Shown: positions 35,583-45,797, counted from the first letter of the stretch. The stretch: 64,000 bases of DNA from Methylobacterium adhaesivum (GCF_022179065.1 NZ_BPQD01000003.1:1-64000); one strand, 5' to 3'. Made by a program: numbers and translations. The notes: generated from the letters alone by a model not told the origin.

Positions 35583-35602
35583 CGCCCGTCCCACACGGGA
35601 AA

Positions 35603-35646
35603 AAACCACGAAGGCCGCGGCAGGGATGCCGCGGCCTTCGTGGTTT
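35603..35646. terminator. Strong bidirectional terminator hairpin
   Basis: A perfect 20-base stem with a four-base loop lies between the convergent DUF882 and gapR genes, flanked by an A-run on the left and TTT on the right. It should terminate transcription in both directions. Confidence 0.85.
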
Positions 35647-35706
35647 CGCGAGGCGCGGTCCCCACCGGGGAGCCGCGTGTGATGAGGAGGGCCGGCGGCG
35701 GCCGGA

Positions 35707-35973
35707 TCACACCATGCCGAGCGCCTGCATGTAGAGTTCGAGGATGGCTTCCTCCTCCTGGCGCTCGGCGTGGTCTTTCTTGCGCAGGGAAATGATCTTG
35801 CGCAGGGCCTTCACGTCGAAGCCCGTGCCCTTGGCCTCCGCGTAGACGTCCTTGATGTCCGAGGCGAGGCCGGCCTTCTCCTCTTCCAGGCGCTCGATGC
35901 GCTCGATGAAGCTCTTGAGCTGGTCGGCGGCGACGGATGAAGCATCGACGGCGGGTGCGGCGGAAGCGGCCAT
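35707..35973 (-). CDS. gapR: Nucleoid-associated protein GapR (DUF2312)
   Basis: The 88-residue protein has the DUF2312 core [20 protein letters not shown] then [20 protein letters not shown] and [20 protein letters not shown]. GapR clamps overtwisted DNA ahead of replication and transcription in alphaproteobacteria. The ATG at 35973 ([10 protein letters not shown]) gives the usual length. A short perfect inverted repeat lies 27 bases upstream. Confidence 0.95.
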   Translation of the reverse strand: MAASAAPAVDASSVAADQLKSFIERIERLEEEKAGLASDIKDVYAEAKGTGFDVKALRKIISLRKKDHAERQEEEAILELYMQALGMV

Positions 35974-35999
35974 GGTCGTCACGATCCCTGATTGGCGAG

Positions 36000-36019
36000 G
36001 CGCATTCCGGAGAATGCGC
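36000..36019. promoter_or_regulatory. Short perfect inverted repeat upstream of gapR
   Basis: GCGCATTC and GAATGCGC are separated by CGGA, 27 bases before the gapR ATG. It could be a leader hairpin or an operator; nothing decides between them. Confidence 0.35.
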
Positions 36020-36138
36020 CGGAACCGCTTCACTAAGCGTTCAAGCTTACCGGGTTGTTACAGCCTCCAGCGGGGGCTTGCCGGTGGCCTTAAGCTTTTG
36101 TTCCTGAACGGGCTTTCGCCGGTCCCCCAAGGACAGTC

Positions 36139-36486
<348 letters not shown>

Positions 36487-36697
36487 GTCCTCGGCGTGAT
36501 GCGGCAACCCCTGTGACAGGTCGGATCGAAACACGCGCCGTCAAGCGCCGACGCCGATTCGGATTCGTCGGGCCTGCGCCAGGTCGAGTGCCAAACCGCA
36601 CGACATTTAGCCCAGGGCAAGCCTACATCGGTCTTACACAAGAACTCACGGCCCACCGCCCGATGACGGAGACCGCGATACTGAAAGGGACTACATC

Positions 36698-36970
36698 ATG
36701 ACCATCCGTCTTGCTTCCGCTGTTGCTGCTGCCGTCTTGGGCCTGGGCGCGATTGCTTCCCCGGTAATGGCCCAGAGCTACACCGCTCCCGCCGGTGTGC
36801 CGGCCTATGCGGCGCCGGGCTACGCCGCCGGTCACGCCCTCGACGACGATGCGTTGACCACCGGCTCCATCGCCCCACGCCGGAATGACGCCTCCGCCAA
36901 GGAAGGCAATGCCGAGCAGAACAGCTTTCCCGTCTGGCAGTACGGCCGCACCTCGGGCGGCACGCGTTAA
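36698..36970 (+). CDS. Small secreted hypothetical protein
   Basis: The 90-residue protein has a clear signal peptide (MTIRLASAVAAAVLGLGAIA, cleavage after SPVMA) and a short mature part with Ala/Tyr/Pro-rich sequence (APAGVPAYAAPGYAAG), DDDALTTGSIAPRRND and an aromatic end. The TTGSIxP motif recurs in small periplasmic proteins of this order. The ATG at 36698 has an AAGGGA leader. Role unknown. Confidence 0.75.
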   Translation: MTIRLASAVAAAVLGLGAIASPVMAQSYTAPAGVPAYAAPGYAAGHALDDDALTTGSIAPRRNDASAKEGNAEQNSFPVWQYGRTSGGTR

Positions 36971-37049
36971 GCCGGAAGCGCAGATCAGGATCGACTGGAC
37001 GGCGGGGTGGGAGCCCCGCCGTTTTCGTGTGGGCGTCCGAGTTGTCGGG

Positions 37050-37787
37050 TCAGGGCAGCATCGGCCGCAGGAGCCGGGCGAAGCGCTCCGCCCATTCGAT
37101 CTGGCCGGTCTCCTCCGCGATGAGATCCTGGCGGATCTCCACCAGGGCGTTCCGCAGGCCGCGCGAGATGGCATGCCGGTCGATGGTGTCGCCGGGGAGC
37201 CCCCCGCCGTAGGGCTCGTTGTCGCCCACCGTCAGGCCGTCGGGATCGGCCCGCAGGCCGGCGATGAGAGGGGCGCTCATGCGGTCGTCCCGGTCCCACA
37301 GGATGCCGACGTGCCAGGGGCGCGCCACTGTGCGCCAGTACGGCGTGAAGCTGTGCATGGTGAGAATCGCCGGCGGAACGCCCGTCGCCTCGGCTGCCGC
37401 CACGTGGGCGTCGATGGCGGCGTCGAAGGGGGCGTAGAACCGGCGGATGCGCTCCAGCTTGCCCGCCTCGTCGATGCGGGCATTGCCCGGCACGATGGCA
37501 CCGTCGGAGAGACGCATCACCAGGGTCGGATCGGCCCGTCCGCGGTTCGGGTCGATGATGAGCCGCGAGAACCGGGTGAGGATCGCGGGCGCGCCGAGGA
37601 GGGCGGCGAGATGCCGGGTCACGGCCGCCGCGCCGATGTCGTAGGCGATGTGGCGGGCGAATTCGTGGTCCGGCACCCCGAGGCGGGCGAGGTCGTCGGG
37701 CACGTGGTTCGAGGCATGGTCGCAGACGAGGAGCAGACCCCGGGCCGGATCGCCCGGAATGGTCTCGACGGGATGGGGTGGCAGCAT
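37050..37787 (-). CDS. N-formylglutamate amidohydrolase family protein
   Basis: The 245-residue protein has the family motifs LLLVCDHASNHVPDDLARLG, the RFSRLIIDPNRG segment, ILTMHSFTPYWRTVARPWHV and DNEPYGGGLPGDTIDRHAIS. The family hydrolyses N-formyl-glutamate or related amides, but this subgroup, found beside pyk and gapR in the order, has no proven substrate and lacks any hut genes nearby. The ATG at 37787 gives the usual length; the open frame continues upstream as an unrelated shadow. Confidence 0.88.
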   Translation of the reverse strand: MLPPHPVETIPGDPARGLLLVCDHASNHVPDDLARLGVPDHEFARHIAYDIGAAAVTRHLAALLGAPAILTRFSRLIIDPNRGRADPTLVMRLSDGAIVPGNARIDEAGKLERIRRFYAPFDAAIDAHVAAAEATGVPPAILTMHSFTPYWRTVARPWHVGILWDRDDRMSAPLIAGLRADPDGLTVGDNEPYGGGLPGDTIDRHAISRGLRNALVEIRQDLIAEETGQIEWAERFARLLRPMLP

Positions 37788-38028
37788 GGGCGGCGGCGTC
37801 CTGGGGCTCGGGCGGGACCGTGCAAGTGTCCGGCCGCGCGGGTCGCGCGGCGTGTCCGCGCGATCGCACGCTTGCCGCGACGGCGAGCGTCGGGCACAGC
37901 ACGTATCGCGGACAAGCGCGGGCACGGCAACAATCGGGCCCGAAGGAATCCGTGCCTTCGAACAACACGATCCGGCGCGGAACGCCGGGCGGCCTCCCTC
38001 GACCTCTTCCGCGATACACGGACACGCC

Positions 38029-39336
38029 ATGACCGCGCCCTCCTCCGCCGACCACGCTGCGCCCCGCGCCCTCCTCCTCGGCATCCTCGACGAGGCCATC
38101 GCCGCCGCCCATCCTGCCCGCTGCCTCGTGCCGCACCTGCCGGCCCCCGGGCCCGGCCGGCTCATCATCCTGGGCGCGGGTAAGGCCGGCGGCTCCATGG
38201 CGGCCGTGGCGAGCCGGTTCTATCGGGAGGAGCACGGCGTCGACGGCAGCCGCATCGTCGGCCTCGCGGTGGCCCGCCACGGCTACGGCGAGGAGGCGCC
38301 GATGATCCGCATGGTCGAGGCCGGGCATCCGGTGCCCGATCAGGCTGGCATCGACGCCACCGCGGACGCCCTGAAGATCGCCGCCGATGCAGGGCCCGAG
38401 GACGACGTCCTGGTGCTGCTCTCGGGCGGCGGCTCCGCGAACTGGATCGCGCCCGCCGGAGAGCTGACCCTCACGGAGAAGCAGGCCATCACCAAGGCGC
38501 TCCTGCGCTCGGGCGCGCCCATCGACGAGATCAACTGCGTGCGCAAGCACCTGTCGCGGATCAAGGGTGGGCGCCTCGCCCTCATGGCCCGCAACGCCCG
38601 CTCGATCCTGACGCTCGCCATCTCGGACGTGCCCCACGACGATCCGGCGGTGATCGCCTCGGGCCCCACGGTGCCGGACCCCTCGACCCTGGAGCAGGCC
38701 CGCGCCATCTGCGAGCGCCGCGGCATTCCCCTGCCGGCCACGGCCAAGGCGCTCCTCAACGATCCCGTCAACGAAACTCCGAAGGCCGGCGACGCCGCTT
38801 TCGCCCGGGCCGAGTACCGCATCATCGCCCGGCCCATCGACGCCCTGGAGGCGGCGGCCGAGGCCGCGCGACGCGCCGGCTACGAGCCGGTGATGCTCGG
38901 CCCCGACGTCGAGGGCGAGGCCCGCGAGGTCGCCGCCGAGCACGCCAAGCTCGCCCTCACGTATCGGGCGGACGGCGCCAAGGTCGCGATCATCTCAGGG
39001 GGCGAGCTCACCGTTACGATCAAGGGCGAGGGCCATGGCGGCCCGAACCAGGAATACGCCCTCGCCCTCGCCCTCGCCCTCGACGGCGCCCCCGGCATCC
39101 TCGGCATCGCCGCCGATACGGACGGCACCGATGGCGGGCGCGGCGAAGCCACGGATCCGGCCGGCGGCCTCGTCGATCCCACCACCCTGGCGCGTGCCCG
39201 TGCCGCCGGCCTCGACCCGGCCGCGATGCTCGCCGACAACGACTCGACCCGGTTCTTCGACACCCTCGGCGACCTCGTCCAGCCGGGCCCGACCCGCACC
39301 AACGTCAACGATTGCCGGGTCATCCTTGTCGGATAG
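38029..39336 (+). CDS. Glycerate 2-kinase (MOFRL/DUF4147 family)
   Basis: The 435-residue protein has the DUF4147 N-terminal domain (RLIILGAGKAGGSMAAVASR, then LVLLSGGGSANWIAPAGELT) and the C-terminal MOFRL domain (ISGGELTVTIKGEGHGGPNQ, then GIAADTDGTDGG). It phosphorylates glycerate to 2-phosphoglycerate with ATP. In serine-cycle methylotrophs this step feeds carbon to enolase, which fits the suspected lifestyle and the nearby pyruvate kinase; the same enzyme also serves glyoxylate or hydroxypyruvate use. The ATG at 38029 is chosen from domain length. Confidence 0.92.
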   Translation: MTAPSSADHAAPRALLLGILDEAIAAAHPARCLVPHLPAPGPGRLIILGAGKAGGSMAAVASRFYREEHGVDGSRIVGLAVARHGYGEEAPMIRMVEAGHPVPDQAGIDATADALKIAADAGPEDDVLVLLSGGGSANWIAPAGELTLTEKQAITKALLRSGAPIDEINCVRKHLSRIKGGRLALMARNARSILTLAISDVPHDDPAVIASGPTVPDPSTLEQARAICERRGIPLPATAKALLNDPVNETPKAGDAAFARAEYRIIARPIDALEAAAEAARRAGYEPVMLGPDVEGEAREVAAEHAKLALTYRADGAKVAIISGGELTVTIKGEGHGGPNQEYALALALALDGAPGILGIAADTDGTDGGRGEATDPAGGLVDPTTLARARAAGLDPAAMLADNDSTRFFDTLGDLVQPGPTRTNVNDCRVILVG

Positions 39337-39414
39337 AAGTATGATCCAACGCCGTACGAGCCCTCCCCCCCCTGCGTGCCAAGAGGCGCATACGCGCGGT
39401 GGAGGGGGGGGGGC

Positions 39415-39506
39415 CCCTCTCCTGGGAGGAGAGGGACAGGGGGAGGTGTGTGACCTTTCCGGACGGTTCGCACACCTCACCCCAGCCCTCTCCTTCCAGG
39501 AGAGGG
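39415..39506. repeat. Imperfect inverted repeat in an intergenic region
   Basis: Two arms of about 35 bases (39415-39449 and 39471-39506) are near-complementary, built around CCCTCTCCT and AGGAGAGGG blocks, separated by about 20 bases. The shorter CCCTCTCCT...AGGAGAGGG core recurs at 60113-60145, so this is probably a dispersed intergenic palindrome of the genome. It may also terminate the glycerate kinase transcript. Confidence 0.65.
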
Positions 39507-39598
39507 TGCCTGTTCAGCCTGACGCCGGCCCATCAGGCTATCTAAGACAGCCACCGAGCCGATACTCGAATCCTGTTGCCCGTAGAGGGGCGAAGGTT

Positions 39599-40000
39599 TT
39601 GGCAGCCGTGCTTTTCGCGGCCCTCGCGACCCCCGCCCATGCGGATCTGCGCATGTGCAACCTCACCACCAGCAAGGTCGGCATCGCGCTTGGCTACCGC
39701 GACACGCAGGGTTGGGTGACCGAGGGATGGTGGGACGTGGCGCCCAAGGGCTGCGAGACCCTGCTGAAGGGCGCGCTGGCGGCGCGGTTCTACTACGTCT
39801 ACGCCTTGGACTACACACGTGGCGGCGAATGGTCCGGGCGTTCGCTCATGTGCACCAAGGACCGCGAATTCACGATCCGGGGCGTCGAGGATTGCCTGGC
39901 GCGGGGCTTCGACCGCAACGGCTTCTACGAGGTCGATACCGGCGAGCAGAAGAGCTGGACGATCCAGCTTACGGACCCGAACCAGCCGCCGGCGCCCTGA
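39599..40000 (+). CDS. DUF1036 family secreted protein
   Basis: The mature protein matches DUF1036: LRMCNLTTSKVGIALGYRDT, GWVTEGWWDVAPKGCETLLK, YYVYALDYTRGGEWSGRSLM and GFDRNGFYEVDTGEQKSWTI. A short signal (LAAVLFAALATPAHA) precedes it. No ATG fits; TTG at 39599 with AGGGGCGAAGG upstream, or GTG at 39608, are the candidates. The family is periplasmic, of unknown function and commonly beside pyk in this order. The Cys residues may form a disulfide. Confidence 0.82.
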   Translation: MAAVLFAALATPAHADLRMCNLTTSKVGIALGYRDTQGWVTEGWWDVAPKGCETLLKGALAARFYYVYALDYTRGGEWSGRSLMCTKDREFTIRGVEDCLARGFDRNGFYEVDTGEQKSWTIQLTDPNQPPAP

Positions 40001-40076
40001 GGGGGCAGGGCGTCGCCCGACAGCCGGTTGGCCGAGTGCCGCGCCGGCAGGTGCCCGGACTGTCTCTGGCGGGGCC

Positions 40077-40439
40077 TCAGGATCGACCGGTCCCGTGCCG
40101 CGCGAAGGTGGCGCCGTAGAGCGCCTCGTATTGCCGCAGCAGCGCGTCGATCCGCACGCCCAGCAGCCCCTGAATCTCCCGCATCCGCCGGAAGTCAGCG
40201 TTCGTCCCGGCCTGAAGCCCGCCCAGCCTTGTGCGTTCGTCCGGATCCTGCTGTTTCTCCAGGGACCGGCTCGTCTCACGCAAGGCGAGGCCCCTCACGT
40301 GCCACTCCGCTGCCTCGAGGGTCGCGACCTGCCGGGCGAGGTGCTCGTTCACATCCATGAGCCGGGCGACGTTCGTCCGGAGGGACCGACGGATGGCGGC
40401 GACGTCCGAGGCAGAGATCGCAGCGTCGGAGGGAGCCAT
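40077..40439 (-). CDS. Hypothetical helical protein
   Basis: This 120-residue protein is predicted all-helical and soluble, with heptad-like stretches (AAIRRSLRTNVARLMDVNEH, then LARQVATLEAAEWHVRGLAL). I recognise no family. The ATG at 40439 has a GAGGATCGAG leader. It stands between DUF1036 and the chemoreceptor on its own. Confidence 0.5.
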   Translation of the reverse strand: MAPSDAAISASDVAAIRRSLRTNVARLMDVNEHLARQVATLEAAEWHVRGLALRETSRSLEKQQDPDERTRLGGLQAGTNADFRRMREIQGLLGVRIDALLRQYEALYGATFARHGTGRS

Positions 40440-40814
40440 GGAATCTCGATCCTCGTTCTCGCTGGACGGCCGGGATAACGATCGGGGGCCATCCGTTAAG
40501 GGTTGCTTTAAGCCCTATCGATTGTTCAACTGAAAGAAGAATAACTCTCTTTTTATAGGCAGTGAGTCCGTCTTTTGACGCAAATTAAGGCGACTCTGGT
40601 TCGTGCTCTGGCGAATCCTCCTTCGGCACTCCGACGGCGACGGGTCCGTGCCGAGACCATGCGGGTGCCGTTCGCCATCGAATGCGGCCAATGCTCCTTT
40701 TGTCGGCACGTTCCACGAGGCGAACCCGCAGGCGAGTGCCATCGGGGCAATCTACGGGCGTCTCGAGGCTACGCCGGCGGCCGGAGACGGCGTGAGCCTA
40801 CCGGCCGGCCGGGT
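40440..40814. other. 375-base intergenic region
   Basis: The first 130 bases, next to the 40439 start, are AT-rich for this genome and probably hold its promoter. The rest is downstream of the chemoreceptor gene. Open frames here are not supported. Confidence 0.45.
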
Positions 40815-42299
40815 TCAGCGGGCGAGGACGCGGACGGCATCCTTCGTCGTATCGACGGCCCGGGAGACCTCCTCAATGGAGCCGGTGATCGCGAGGGCGT
40901 CGCGCGCGATGGCCTGGACCGCCTGGGCCGCCTCCTGCATGCTCGTCGACATCTCGCGGGTCACCACGCTCTGCTCTTCGATGGCGGCGGCGGTGTTGAC
41001 CACGTAGTCGCGCATTGTCCCCACCGAGCCCTGGATGGTCTCGAGGGCGCCGGCGACCTGCTCCGACGCCCCCTGAACGCCGTCGATCTCCCGCGAGATC
41101 TGATGCGTGGCCTGGGCCGCCTGAGCCGCGAGGGTCTTGACCTCCTGCGCCACCACGGCGAAGCCGCGGCCCGCCTCCCCGGCCCGCGCCGCCTCGATGG
41201 TGGCGTTGAGGGCGAGCAGGTTGATCTGGCTGGCGATGCTCTGGATCAATGCGACGATGCCGGTCATGGCGGTGGCGGTGCTGGTGAGCCGGCGCGTCAC
41301 GGCACCGGCCGCCTCCACCTGCCCGTGGGCGTCGTCCGTCGCCGTGCGGGCTCGGGCCATGCCGTGGGCGATCTCGTTCACGGAGGCCGCGAGCTCCTCG
41401 GTGGCGGCGGCCATGGTCTGGACGTTATGGGCGGTGCTCCCCGCCGCCTGGGTCGCGGATCGTGAATCCTCCGATGAGCGCCGCACCGCGCCCTCGATGG
41501 CCCCGAAATTCTGTACGACGAGCTGGTTGAGGTCGCCCAGTAGGGCGATCTGTGTGGTGATGTCGGTGGAGAATTTCACTACCTTGTAGGGGCGCCCGCT
41601 GGCATCGAGGATCGGGTTGTACGAGGCCTCGATCCAGATCGTCCGGCCGCCCCTGCCGACCCGTTTGAACTGGCCCGTCTGGGGCTCGCCCCGTCGCAGG
41701 GCCTCCCAGAAGGCGACGTAGGCGGGCGCTTCGCGCAGGGCGGGCTCCACGAAGAGGCGATGGTGCTGCCCGATGAGTTCGGGGCGGGTGTAGTCGACGA
41801 CGGCGAGGAAGTTGTCGTTGGCCTCCAGGATGCGACCGTCGAGGGCGAAGGCGATCACCGCCTGGGACCGGTGGATGGCTTCGATCTGCCCCCGGCGGTC
41901 CGCATCCTCGGCTTTCTGTCGGGTGATGTCGGTGGCAAACTTGATGATCCGGTAGGGCTTGCCGGCCCGGTCGAGCATGGGATTGTAGGAAGCCTCGATC
42001 CAGATTTCACGGCCGCCCTTGCCGAGGCGGCGGAACTGAGCGGCCTGGAACGTGCCCTGTCGCAGGGCTTCCCAGAACTCGGCATAAGCCCGGCTCTCCC
42101 GCAGGACCGGATCGACGAACAGGCTGTGGTGCCGGCCGACGATCTCCTCCGGCTCGTAACCGACCACGTCGAGGAAGTTCCGGTTGGCCCGCAAGATGGT
42201 TCCGTCGAGGGAAAACTCGATGACGCCCTGGGATCGCTCGATGGCCGAAAGTTTCGCTGAGGTATCCAGCGAGGTGCGCCGTAAATTCTTGAAGATCAT
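40815..42299 (-). CDS. Soluble methyl-accepting chemotaxis protein with two PAS domains
   Basis: The 494-residue receptor has no membrane segment and no HAMP domain. Two similar PAS-PAC units lie at about 15-130 and 135-255, each ending in a copy of the pattern [20 protein letters not shown] and a DIT motif. The signalling domain follows at about 275-494 with the hairpin tip [20 protein letters not shown]. Duplicated Aer-like PAS domains may bind heme or flavin and sense redox or oxygen inside the cell. The ATG at 42299 is clear. No che genes are nearby. Confidence 0.9.
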   Translation of the reverse strand: MIFKNLRRTSLDTSAKLSAIERSQGVIEFSLDGTILRANRNFLDVVGYEPEEIVGRHHSLFVDPVLRESRAYAEFWEALRQGTFQAAQFRRLGKGGREIWIEASYNPMLDRAGKPYRIIKFATDITRQKAEDADRRGQIEAIHRSQAVIAFALDGRILEANDNFLAVVDYTRPELIGQHHRLFVEPALREAPAYVAFWEALRRGEPQTGQFKRVGRGGRTIWIEASYNPILDASGRPYKVVKFSTDITTQIALLGDLNQLVVQNFGAIEGAVRRSSEDSRSATQAAGSTAHNVQTMAAATEELAASVNEIAHGMARARTATDDAHGQVEAAGAVTRRLTSTATAMTGIVALIQSIASQINLLALNATIEAARAGEAGRGFAVVAQEVKTLAAQAAQATHQISREIDGVQGASEQVAGALETIQGSVGTMRDYVVNTAAAIEEQSVVTREMSTSMQEAAQAVQAIARDALAITGSIEEVSRAVDTTKDAVRVLAR

Positions 42300-42719
42300 G
42301 AGCGGGCGAATTCCTCAATCACTCTTTGTCGGCAACGAGGCTGCCGATTTCTCTCCGGGCGAAGACCCTGTCCGCGCCTTGCTCTTCCCAAAACATTCAT
42401 GATCAAAAACGTCTCGCTCCGGTTAAGATTTCAGCGGGATCATCCCCTCGATTCAACTTTTAAGAGAGGAATTCTCGCATTGGAGGGCGCGCGCCGCGCT
42501 CCGGGCCTGCACTGCGGATACGGAGGCGGGCGTCCAAAGGGCTTGCGTCGGTCCTCGCTCTCAACGGCGGCGGGGCCGCGTTCGCATGTCCACCACGCAT
42601 CGCACCGTCACGAACGCGATTTAAGCTCGGCGCCGCGTTCTTGACGCGCTGGCCCCATCGGTGCTTGTGGCCCTTCGCTCAATGCCCGGTCGCTCGAAAC
42701 CGGCGGAGCCTCATTCGGG
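42300..42719. other. 420-base divergent promoter region of the receptor and pyk
   Basis: I see no supportable gene. The AT-richer part near 42340-42480 probably holds the promoters. No FNR/FixK or TGT-N12-ACA match was noticed. Confidence 0.45.
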
Positions 42720-44168
42720 ATGGAGACTCCATTGAAACGTTCGCGCCGCACGAAGATCATCGCCACCCTGGGGCCGGCCTCCGATACGCCGGAGATGATC
42801 GAGAAGCTGTTTCGCGCCGGTGCCGACGTCTTTCGGCTCAACATGAGCCACCTCCCCCGCGAAAAGCTGCCCGAGAAAATCGAGGTGATCCGCACCATCG
42901 AGCGTGAATTGCGCCGGCCCATCGCCGTGCTGGTGGATCTCCAGGGGCCGAAGCTGCGCGTCGCCGCCTTCGCGGAGGGCGCGGCGATCCTCGAGAACGG
43001 TGCCACCTTCGTCCTCGACAGCGATCCGACGCCGGGTGACGTGACCCGCGTGTTCCTGCCTCATCCCGAGATCCTCTCGGCCCTCGAGCCCGGCCACGTC
43101 GTCATCATCGACGACGGCAAGCTGCGCCTCGTCGTGACGGAGGTGTCCGAGGGGCGCGCCGTGACGAAGGTGGTCATCGGCGGCCGCATCTCGAACCGCA
43201 AGGGCGTGTCGCTCCCCGACACCGTGATCCCCGTCGCCGCCATGACGGAGAAGGACCGGGGCGACCTCGAGGCCGGCCTCAATGCCGGCGCCGACTGGAT
43301 CGCCGTCTCCTTCGTCCAGCGGCCCGAGGACGTCGCCGAGGTGAAGAAAGTGGCGGCCGGCCGCGCCCTCGTCATGGCCAAGATCGAGAAGCCGCAGGCG
43401 CTGACCCGCCTCGAGGAGATCATCGAGGTGTCCGACGGCCTCATGGTGGCGCGCGGCGATCTCGGCGTCGAGATGCCCCTGGAACAGGTGCCGGGCGTGC
43501 AGAAGCGCATCACCCGCGCCTCCCGCCGCATGGGCAAGCCCGTGGTGGTGGCGACCCAGATGCTCGAATCCATGATCACCGCGCCCGTGCCGACCCGCGC
43601 CGAGGTCTCGGACGTGGCCACCGCCGTCTACGAGGGGGCGGATGCCGTGATGCTCTCGGCCGAGAGCGCGTCGGGCGCCTTCCCCATCGAGGCGATCTCG
43701 ATGATGAGCCGGATCGCCGAGCAGGTTGAGCGCGACGCCCTCTACTGGACCATCCTCACGGCCCAACGCTCGGAGCCCGACGCCACGGCGTCCGACGCCA
43801 TCGCGGCCGCCGCCCACCAAATGGTGGACGCCCTGAACCTCACGGCGATCATGGCCTGGACCCATTCGGGCTCCACCGCCCTGCGGCTGGCGCGCTCGCG
43901 GCCCAACGCCACGATCATCGCGCTTACCCCGAAGCGCGAGACGGCGCGGCGCTTGGCCCTGTGCTGGGGCACCCACCCCATCGTCACCAACGACGCCAGC
44001 GATGTCGACGACATGGCGTTCCGGGCGGCGAAGTTCGCCGTGCGCGAGCGTTTCGCCGATATCGGCGACCGGGTGATCGTGGTGGCCGGCGTGCCGTTCG
44101 GAACGCCGGGCGCGACGAACCTCGTGCGCATCGCCTTCGTGACCCGCGAGCACGCCGCCAAGGCGTGA
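42720..44168 (+). CDS. pyk: Pyruvate kinase
   Basis: The 482-residue enzyme is full length: the N-terminal KIIATLGPASDTPEMIEKLF, FRLNMSHLPREKLPE, DLQGPKLRV, the catalytic signature around MAKIEKPQALTRLEEIIEVS and DGLMVARGDLGVEMPLEQVP, then the effector-type C-domain (HSGSTALRLARSRPNATIIA). It converts phosphoenolpyruvate and ADP to pyruvate and ATP. The start METPLKRSRRTKIIATLGPA is well supported. A convergent hydrolase gene ends three bases beyond its stop. Confidence 0.97.
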   Translation: METPLKRSRRTKIIATLGPASDTPEMIEKLFRAGADVFRLNMSHLPREKLPEKIEVIRTIERELRRPIAVLVDLQGPKLRVAAFAEGAAILENGATFVLDSDPTPGDVTRVFLPHPEILSALEPGHVVIIDDGKLRLVVTEVSEGRAVTKVVIGGRISNRKGVSLPDTVIPVAAMTEKDRGDLEAGLNAGADWIAVSFVQRPEDVAEVKKVAAGRALVMAKIEKPQALTRLEEIIEVSDGLMVARGDLGVEMPLEQVPGVQKRITRASRRMGKPVVVATQMLESMITAPVPTRAEVSDVATAVYEGADAVMLSAESASGAFPIEAISMMSRIAEQVERDALYWTILTAQRSEPDATASDAIAAAAHQMVDALNLTAIMAWTHSGSTALRLARSRPNATIIALTPKRETARRLALCWGTHPIVTNDASDVDDMAFRAAKFAVRERFADIGDRVIVVAGVPFGTPGATNLVRIAFVTREHAAKA

Positions 44169-44171
44169 GAT

Positions 44172-45170
44172 CTACCGGCCGACCGGGTTCCGCTCCGCCG
44201 TGACCCGGTCGGCCAGCCGCGCCACTTCCGCCGCCAGGGCGTCCACGGCGACGTATTGGAGCATGTGCCCGATGCCCGGCAGCAGGACGAGGCGGGCGTT
44301 CGGGATCGCGGCGGCCAGCGGCACCGCTTGCCGCTCGGCGGGGACCGCCGCGTCGGCGTCGCCCGCGATCACCACGGTCGGCACCGTGAGGCCGGCGTAG
44401 CGCGGCGCCTGGGCCGCCAGGGCGGCGGGCAGGCCCGCCAGATCCCGGAGGTTGGCGGCGATCGAGCCGGGCCGCAGCACCAGGGCAGCGCGGCTGCGGG
44501 CGAGGTAATCCGCCGGTGCGTCTTGCGGCCGGAACACCGCGCCGCCGGCGCGGGAGAGGTAGTACAGCCCCACGGGCGTCGCCACGGTATGGCTGATGAG
44601 CCAGGTCATCGGCGCCCACAGGGCGAGGCGGTAATACCATGGGACCGCGCCCATGCGCGGATACGGCATCGCCACGGGGGCAGCGAGGACGAGGCCCGCC
44701 ACCCGCTCGGGATGGTCGAGGGCGATGGCGGTGGCGAGCGCCCCCGACCAGGAATGGCCGAGCACGATGGCCGGGCCGACCCGCATCTCCGCCAGGGCCG
44801 CCGCGATGGCGTTGCCCTGGGCGGCGGGGCTCGCCATTTCGACGCCGCCGAGGCGGTCGCTCCAGCCCGAGCCCGGCCGGTCGAACGCAATGACCCGGAA
44901 CCCCTCCGCCGCGAGGCGGCGCCCTACGCCTTCCATTGGATCGGAGGCGTTGGCCGAGGCGCCGTGCAGGAGAACGACGGTGCCGCGTGCCGATGGGTCC
45001 GGCCCCGCCGTGATGCTGGCGAGCCGCCCGCCCGGCACGGGCACGAACGGCCCCTGCGGCGGGTGGCGCCCCTCGATCCATAGGGTGATGAGAAGCGTCG
45101 CGAGGGCACTTGCGCCGAGCCCTGTGGCAACGAGGCCGAGCAGCCCCGCGAGCCCTTTCAGAACGATCAT
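44172..45170 (-). CDS. Alpha/beta hydrolase with N-terminal membrane anchor
   Basis: The 332-residue protein begins with a membrane helix (LKGLAGLLGLVATGLGASAL) and carries an alpha/beta hydrolase domain: VVLLHGASANASDPMEG, the nucleophile elbow LGHSWSGALAT, DADAAVPAERQ and the catalytic His in LLPGIGHMLQYV. The Ser-Asp-His triad looks complete. The substrate is unknown. It follows the TPR gene by six bases and is probably cotranscribed with it. Confidence 0.85.
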   Translation of the reverse strand: MIVLKGLAGLLGLVATGLGASALATLLITLWIEGRHPPQGPFVPVPGGRLASITAGPDPSARGTVVLLHGASANASDPMEGVGRRLAAEGFRVIAFDRPGSGWSDRLGGVEMASPAAQGNAIAAALAEMRVGPAIVLGHSWSGALATAIALDHPERVAGLVLAAPVAMPYPRMGAVPWYYRLALWAPMTWLISHTVATPVGLYYLSRAGGAVFRPQDAPADYLARSRAALVLRPGSIAANLRDLAGLPAALAAQAPRYAGLTVPTVVIAGDADAAVPAERQAVPLAAAIPNARLVLLPGIGHMLQYVAVDALAAEVARLADRVTAERNPVGR

Positions 45171-45176
45171 GGCGCG

Positions 45177-45797
45177 CTACAAGTCGCGTCCGTCGACATC
45201 GGGGACGAGGCGGTCGATGGCGCCCTGCAGCTTGTCCATGCGCGGATACAGGGCTGCGGCCCGGCGGAACGCCTCCAGGGCGCGGACCTTCTCGTCCCTG
45301 GAGAGATAGATCCGCCCGAGGGCCGCCCAGGCCTCGAAATGCCGGGGTTCGATCACCAGGGTGCGCTTGAGGTCGGTGATGGCCCCGTCCTGGTCCTTCA
45401 GGAGCCAGAACACCGTGGCCCGTCGGTTCCAGCCCTCGGACCAGCCCGGCTCCAGGGTCGTCGCCCGGTCGAGCAGTTCGATCGCCAGAGGGAAGTCGTG
45501 GCCGCTCATGGCCTGGCGCGCCCGCTCCGTGAGAAGGTCGGCCGTGGCGCTGCCTGAACGCCCGAGGCGCTGCTCGATGAGGCGGGCGATGCCCTTGGCC
45601 TCGGCATCGTCCTCCGCCGCCTTGAGGCGGGCGTAGAGGTCGTCGAGGCTGATCGCGGCCCGGGGCTTCTCGGCGGGCTTCGCGTCCTGCCCTGGCCGGG
45701 CGACCGCAGCGGGCACACCGCCCACGCAAAAAGCCGCGACGAGCGCGGCTTTGAGCAACATCGAAGGTTGTCTCGGAGCTGGGATCAGGTGCGGCAT
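45177..45797 (-). CDS. Secreted or periplasmic tetratricopeptide-repeat protein
   Basis: The 206-residue protein has a hydrophobic signal (MLLKAALVAAFCVGGVPAAV) after a short basic N-terminus, then TPR-like helices at about 85-190 (LLDRATTLEPGWSEGWNRRA, TDLKRTLVIEPRHFEAWAAL, EAFRRAAALYPRM). TPR proteins scaffold other proteins; no partner is evident beyond the coupled hydrolase. The first ATG (45797) has an AGGAAGC leader; the ATG at 45761 would begin directly at the signal. Confidence 0.8.
   Translation of the reverse strand: MPHLIPAPRQPSMLLKAALVAAFCVGGVPAAVARPGQDAKPAEKPRAAISLDDLYARLKAAEDDAEAKGIARLIEQRLGRSGSATADLLTERARQAMSGHDFPLAIELLDRATTLEPGWSEGWNRRATVFWLLKDQDGAITDLKRTLVIEPRHFEAWAALGRIYLSRDEKVRALEAFRRAAALYPRMDKLQGAIDRLVPDVDGRDL

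Noticed and set aside
39337-39600. Possible CRISPR-like repeat tract
   Set aside because: The repeats are two inverted arms and C/G runs, with no regular direct repeats or spacers.
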